Source: a virus. From it: 31,936 nucleotides of DNA. Location: IMG/VR virus record IMGVR_UViG_3300027668_000057, positions 1 through 31,936 of that record; one strand, 5' to 3'. Positions 29,114-31,936 of the stretch are shown in pieces. A model generated the notes under the pieces. The model saw only the letters and a program-made list of their open reading frames with translations. It searched no databases and was not told the DNA's origin. The translations under genes were made by a program, and so were the position numbers. The first letter of the stretch is position 1, and the number at the start of each line of letters is the position of its first letter.

Positions 29114-29143
29114 GGGGGTCTTCTGGGCCCCCAACTTATTTTA
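29114..29143 (+). terminator. Rho-independent terminator after the porin-like gene
   Basis: GGGGG (29114-29118) / CCCCC (29128-29132) hairpin with a 9-base loop, followed by AACTTATTTTATT. Strong stem, weak T-tract. Confidence 0.6.
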
Positions 29144-29154
29144 TTGGAGAGACT

Positions 29155-29385
29155 ATGAACAATACAAAATTAATGAGCGAGTACTACAAGGACGATGGTA
29201 GTGTAGCTAAGGTATATCAAATAGTAACAGGAATGGATGGTGAGCGATCGTTCTTTTCAATTACGTATAAAGATCCTAATGGCGTTAGACTTATGCAAGA
29301 AGATTTTCCATACAAAGCTTTAGGCTATGTGGAAGATGCGGCAGAGAACTGGGCACTTGGTATCAAACTATTAACAGAGGGATAA
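29155..29385 (+). CDS. Hypothetical protein, 76 aa
   Basis: GGAGAG precedes ATG 29155. MNNTKLMSEYYKDDGSVAKVYQIVTG and FSITYKDPNGVRLMQEDFPYKALGYVEDAAENWALG suggest a small alpha/beta protein. No family recognised. One base separates its stop from the next ATG. Confidence 0.65.
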   Translation: MNNTKLMSEYYKDDGSVAKVYQIVTGMDGERSFFSITYKDPNGVRLMQEDFPYKALGYVEDAAENWALGIKLLTEG

Positions 29386-29386
29386 C

Positions 29387-29632
29387 ATGGCAGAATTCGA
29401 TTTCGGCTTTACACTTGTAGATGAAGCAGAGCTAGACGTTGCAAAAGAAGTTGCAACATCAACAGCAAGTGCAACTAACACACAAGACAAGCTTGACAAA
29501 TTATATAACGCAATCACGCCACTACTAAATAATCTTAAGGCTAACCCTGAGAAAGAATATATTAAATGGCCTAATCGAGTAGATAAGGTTGAAGCATTTG
29601 AAGGACAAATACTAAAAATATATAAAGGTTAG
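29387..29632 (+). CDS. Conserved-type small T4-like protein, 81 aa
   Basis: MAEFDFGFTLVDEAEL followed by DKLDKLYNAITPLLNNLKANPEKEYIKWPNR is a pattern I recall from many marine T4-like phages near gene 33/59/32, with no known function. Acidic N-terminus, helical centre, and a conserved WPNR followed by a basic helix. Confidence 0.72.
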   Translation: MAEFDFGFTLVDEAELDVAKEVATSTASATNTQDKLDKLYNAITPLLNNLKANPEKEYIKWPNRVDKVEAFEGQILKIYKG

Positions 29633-29634
29633 TA

Positions 29635-29663
29635 TGTACATTGATACAATACTATGTTATAAT
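29635..29663 (+). promoter_or_regulatory. TGTACA-N17-TATAAT promoter upstream of 29696
   Basis: TGTACA 29635-29640, TATAAT 29658-29663 with TGT extension, spacing 17; starts 3 bases after the preceding stop. Drives 29696, gene 33 and gene 59. Confidence 0.75.
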
Positions 29664-29695
29664 AGATGTATCAATTTAAATAATAGGAATATATT

Positions 29696-30082
29696 ATGGC
29701 AAGACGTAAGATGAGTGATGAGCAACGTGCGGCCGCTGCAGCTAACTTAGCGAAGGCTAGAGCAGCTAAAAAGCCCACGACATATAAGAACATTGCACCT
29801 AATGTACTAGCGTTAGAAGAAGATCATGGTCTATCAATGGTTAACGTGAAGCTATATATTAAAGCCACTAAGGAGAAACTATCTGCATTACGTCAAGCAA
29901 TTCATCGTAATGAGAGAGGTGCTCAAGCCAAGTATGAATCAGCAAGGATCTATAAGAACCATTGTGAAACATACCTACGTGAAGGTGTATGGTCTCTAGA
30001 TTTCTATGGTGAGAATGAAGAGAAGACAATGCATTGGAAAACTTTATCACCCGCGTATGACGCAGACGGAGTACAAAAATAA
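29696..30082 (+). CDS. Conserved-type T4-like protein, 128 aa
   Basis: An Ala/Lys/Arg-rich N-terminus (MARRKMSDEQRAAAAANLAKARAAKKPTT is helical and basic) is followed by LALEEDHGLSMVNVKLYIKATKEKLSAL and GAQAKYESARIYKNHCETYLREGVW. I recall similar proteins directly upstream of gene 33 in marine T4-like phages; function unknown. It may bind nucleic acid through the basic N-terminus. Shares one base with gene 33. Confidence 0.7.
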   Translation: MARRKMSDEQRAAAAANLAKARAAKKPTTYKNIAPNVLALEEDHGLSMVNVKLYIKATKEKLSALRQAIHRNERGAQAKYESARIYKNHCETYLREGVWSLDFYGENEEKTMHWKTLSPAYDADGVQK

Positions 30083-30312
30083 TGGATGACATAAACAAAA
30101 AATCATTTTCAGGTTTAGTTGAAACATTTGTTCGTACTCATAAAGATACAAACTATATAGATGCTATTATAAACGTGTGTGAGAGCAACGAAATCGATCT
30201 TAGGGACAGTAAGAAACTTATCTCAAAGAAGATTATAGAGCACGTGGAGCATGAAGCAAAGCAGCTTAACCTATTAATCGGTGGCAACCCTACACATATG
30301 TTGCCTATATGA
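30082..30312 (+). CDS. 33: gp33-like late-transcription co-activator, 76 aa
   Basis: Position (immediately before gene 59) and sequence (FSGLVETFVRTHKDTNYIDAIINVCESNEIDLRD, then ISKKIIEHVEHEAKQLNLL) fit the short marine form of gp33, which in T4 bridges the sliding clamp and RNA polymerase at late promoters. T4 gp33 is longer (112). The role would be to activate the TATAAATA promoters at 11123, 27768 and 28277. ATGA overlap with gene 59. No gp55 late sigma factor is visible in this window. Confidence 0.7.
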   Translation: MDDINKKSFSGLVETFVRTHKDTNYIDAIINVCESNEIDLRDSKKLISKKIIEHVEHEAKQLNLLIGGNPTHMLPI

Positions 30313-30887
30313 GGATGACAGGATATGAAGCATTTCAATTACACAACGCAGTTAATCTGCATTTCAACGGAAGTTACGATTGTTTTAAGTATAATTTTAA
30401 AACAAATGTAACTGAGAAAACATACTGGAAGAGGCCTGATAAATTCCAATTATCTAAGATAGGTAAACGTTTTAAAACTCGTGATGATATTACTTTGTAC
30501 TTTGCCGCACATCAAGTTGCTGGCAATAAGTATAGTAGTGATATGATACGTGACGAAGATACATATACAGCATTCTTGAAGAAGATAGATAGTATGTCTT
30601 ATGTGTTTCGAAATGAATTAGAAGAAATTTCAGATGTAAAGTTTGATGAACTCTTGGCTATAGAAGATACATATCCAAGAATTGTCCAGCTTCATCTTGA
30701 AGGTACGGTGTCTCTCGAGACATTGTGTATAATAAATCGCTTGACTGGGTTTATTAGTAAGGCGAACGAACAGATCACAGATACTATATTGTGGCCTGAT
30801 TTGTTTAAGAAGATATCTAAGTTTCAGTCTTTCTTAAAGATTGATGACAATAAAATGAAAAACATTATTGTAGATATTTTTAAATAA
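30309..30887 (+). CDS. 59: gp59 helicase loader, 192 aa
   Basis: Loads gp41 onto gp32-coated forks. YEAFQLHNAVNLHFNGSYDCFKYNFK matches the N-terminal gp59 segment (hydrophobic helix, then H-x-N-G-x-Y-D-x-x-K-Y-N); the C-terminal half is helical, with LHLEGTVSLETLCIINRLTGFI matching the region that follows S-x-E-T in T4 gp59. Length is near T4 gp59 (217). Starts by ATGA overlap with gene 33. Confidence 0.87.
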   Translation: MRMTGYEAFQLHNAVNLHFNGSYDCFKYNFKTNVTEKTYWKRPDKFQLSKIGKRFKTRDDITLYFAAHQVAGNKYSSDMIRDEDTYTAFLKKIDSMSYVFRNELEEISDVKFDELLAIEDTYPRIVQLHLEGTVSLETLCIINRLTGFISKANEQITDTILWPDLFKKISKFQSFLKIDDNKMKNIIVDIFK

Positions 30888-30891
30888 GGTA

Positions 30892-30919
30892 TGTACATTT
30901 GTCATAAACATGATATAAT
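30892..30919 (+). promoter_or_regulatory. TGTACA-N16-TATAAT promoter upstream of gene 32
   Basis: TGTACA 30892-30897, TATAAT 30914-30919 with TGA extension, spacing 16. A leader of about 50 bases precedes GGAGAG and ATG 30975. Confidence 0.75.
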
Positions 30920-30974
30920 ATATACTGATACAAAGTAATACAAATTTATACTAATTTTTAATGGAGAGTAAAAT

Positions 30975-31862
30975 ATGTCTTTTGCAGACTTAAAAGCGAA
31001 AGCTAGTGATATGAGTTCACTAGTAGGTGCGGCTGGCAGCACTAAAGAAAAGAAATCATTCGGCGACGACCGTATGTGGAAACCCTCAGTAGATAAAGCA
31101 GGTAACGGTTATGCTGTTATTCGTTTTTTACCTACAGTCGAAGGTGATGAATTACCTTGGGCAAAATACTGGGATCACTTCTTTCAAGGACCAACTGGTC
31201 AGTGGTATGTTGAGAAATCACTTACTACAATTAATAAGGATGATCCTGTATCTGAAATGAATTCAAAACTGTGGAATACCGGTATTGAAGCTGATAAAGA
31301 TACGGCTCGTAGACGTAAGCGTCGTTTACACTATGTGTCAAACATCTATGTAGTTTCTGATCCTGAAAATCGTGAGAACGAAGGTAAGGTAATGTTATAT
31401 ACTTACGGTGCTAAGATCTTTGAGAAGATCATGGACTCTATGCAACCTAAGTATGAAGATGAATCTCCGGTGAATCCATTCGATTTATGGAAAGGTTCTA
31501 ACTTTAAAATGAAGATCTCTCAAGTAGCAGGTTTTCGTAACTATGATCGTTCAGCCTTTGGTGCTGTTGAAGCATTGAATACAGATGATTCAGTTATGGA
31601 AGCTGCATACAACAAACAGTATTCTCTTAAAGAGTTTACTGATGTATCTACATTTAAATCTTACAGTGAACTTAATCTTAAGTTGACTCGAGTGTTAGGT
31701 GAAGAGCTTATGACACGTAATGAAGTTGATCATATGGATGAAGATGTTGCGGTTGATCAAGAGAATCGTACTCAGGAAGCTTTCACAGCTCCAGCAGCTA
31801 AGGTTGAATCTGATACTGATGATACGATGAGTTACTTTGCTAAGTTAGCAGCGGAAGCTTAA
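30975..31862 (+). CDS. 32: gp32 single-stranded DNA-binding protein, 295 aa
   Basis: Coats ssDNA at forks and recombination sites and binds gp59. An N-terminal cooperativity domain (ADLKAKASDMSSLVG) is followed by the OB-fold core (YAVIRFLPTVEGDELPWAKYWDHFF, LHYVSNIYVVSDPENRENEGKVMLYTYG, NPFDLWKGSNFKMKISQV) and an acidic C-terminal tail (TDDTMSYF near the end), which in T4 contacts partner proteins. The Cys/His cluster that holds zinc in T4 gp32 is absent: the core has no Cys. GGAGAG precedes ATG 30975. Terminator 31883-31908 follows. Confidence 0.93.
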   Translation: MSFADLKAKASDMSSLVGAAGSTKEKKSFGDDRMWKPSVDKAGNGYAVIRFLPTVEGDELPWAKYWDHFFQGPTGQWYVEKSLTTINKDDPVSEMNSKLWNTGIEADKDTARRRKRRLHYVSNIYVVSDPENRENEGKVMLYTYGAKIFEKIMDSMQPKYEDESPVNPFDLWKGSNFKMKISQVAGFRNYDRSAFGAVEALNTDDSVMEAAYNKQYSLKEFTDVSTFKSYSELNLKLTRVLGEELMTRNEVDHMDEDVAVDQENRTQEAFTAPAAKVESDTDDTMSYFAKLAAEA

Positions 31863-31882
31863 GAGTTATTAGTAGTGCTACG

Positions 31883-31908
31883 AACCCCTCTTTATGAGGG
31901 GTTTTTTT
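31883..31908 (+). terminator. Strong rho-independent terminator after gene 32
   Basis: AACCCCTC (31883-31890) / GAGGGGTT (31896-31903), perfect 8-bp stem, 5-base loop, then TTTTTTT reaching 31908. Confidence 0.92.
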
Positions 31909-31936
31909 ACGCCCATAGTTCAGTGGATAGAACAAC
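31909..31936 (+). tRNA. 5' end of a tRNA, cut by the window edge
   Basis: ACGCCCA (acceptor 5' strand), TA, then a D-arm GTTC-AGTGGATA-GAAC (31918-31933) and the first bases of the anticodon stem. The anticodon is beyond the window; the D-arm sequence resembles tRNA-Arg-like genes, which is not enough to name it. It begins directly after the terminator T-run. Confidence 0.8.

Noticed and set aside
1-31936. CRISPR array, insertion sequence, prophage attachment site or integrase
   Set aside because: No regularly spaced direct repeats, transposase motifs, terminal inverted repeats or integrase-like gene were seen.

Overview
The window is an AT-rich segment (roughly one third G+C, judged by eye) of a T4-like myovirus genome. 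All genes lie on the + strand, most start codons overlap or abut the preceding stop codon (ATGA, TAATG), and the T4 core replication genes are recognisable: the end of DNA polymerase gp43, UvsX, gp41 helicase, dCMP deaminase, NrdA/NrdB with a glutaredoxin, RNase H, gp33, gp59 and gp32. The accessory content (IscA-like protein, MazG-like proteins, RecB/Cas4-like exonuclease, FmdB-like protein, conserved small marine-phage proteins) fits marine T4-like phages. A circularly permuted, two-piece tmRNA of the alphaproteobacterial type and the low G+C make a SAR11-like alphaproteobacterium the most economical host guess. That is an inference: cyanobacteria and some betaproteobacteria also have permuted tmRNAs.

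Layout. 1-3032: gp43 C-terminus, then a coupled string with a small membrane peptide, a MazG-like protein, an archaeo-eukaryotic-type primase and a PD-(D/E)XK-like protein nested over the primase 3' end. 3068-6983: a candidate DNA-base hypermodification island with an NMAD1/DUF1599-like protein, a thymidylate synthase/dCMP hydroxymethylase homologue, an ADDT/aGPT-pyrophosphorylase-like protein, a fold-type II PLP-like enzyme and an SGNH-like protein. 7025-11119: uvsX, gene 41, dCMP deaminase, a secreted glycine-zipper protein and a second MazG-like protein. 11161-17450: a block headed by a T4-type late promoter. It encodes a P-loop kinase, a basic DUF5872-like protein, a 562-residue unknown, a ligase-like KxDG protein and a HxGH-type nucleotidyltransferase. 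Three of these start with, and one carries internally, a segment resembling the capsid-targeting/gp21-cleavage signal of T4 internal proteins, so they may be packaged in the head and injected. 17514-23902: nrdA, small membrane proteins (one holin-like), the permuted tmRNA, IscA, nrdB, glutaredoxin and a GIY-YIG-like endonuclease. 23934-27760: RNase H, a RecB/Cas4-like nuclease and a string of small genes including a HAD phosphatase. 27801-29107: a second late-type region with a mini zincin and a secreted porin-like beta-barrel protein. 29155-31936: gp33, gp59, gp32, a terminator and the first bases of a tRNA.

Regulation. Eleven + strand copies of an unusually uniform promoter, TGTAC(A/T)-N16/17-TATAAT usually with a TG(T/A) extension, head the replication, modification and nucleotide-metabolism operons. 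T4-like late boxes (TATAAATA) instead precede the putative internal-protein cluster and the outer-membrane-protein region. gp33, the T4 late co-activator, is encoded in the window. The sequence therefore suggests two temporal classes: an early/middle class for DNA synthesis and modification, and a late class for virion-carried enzymes and envelope proteins.

Function names come from reading motifs by eye; no database search was possible. There is no gene-free stretch over 300 bases except the tmRNA region (20599-20904).
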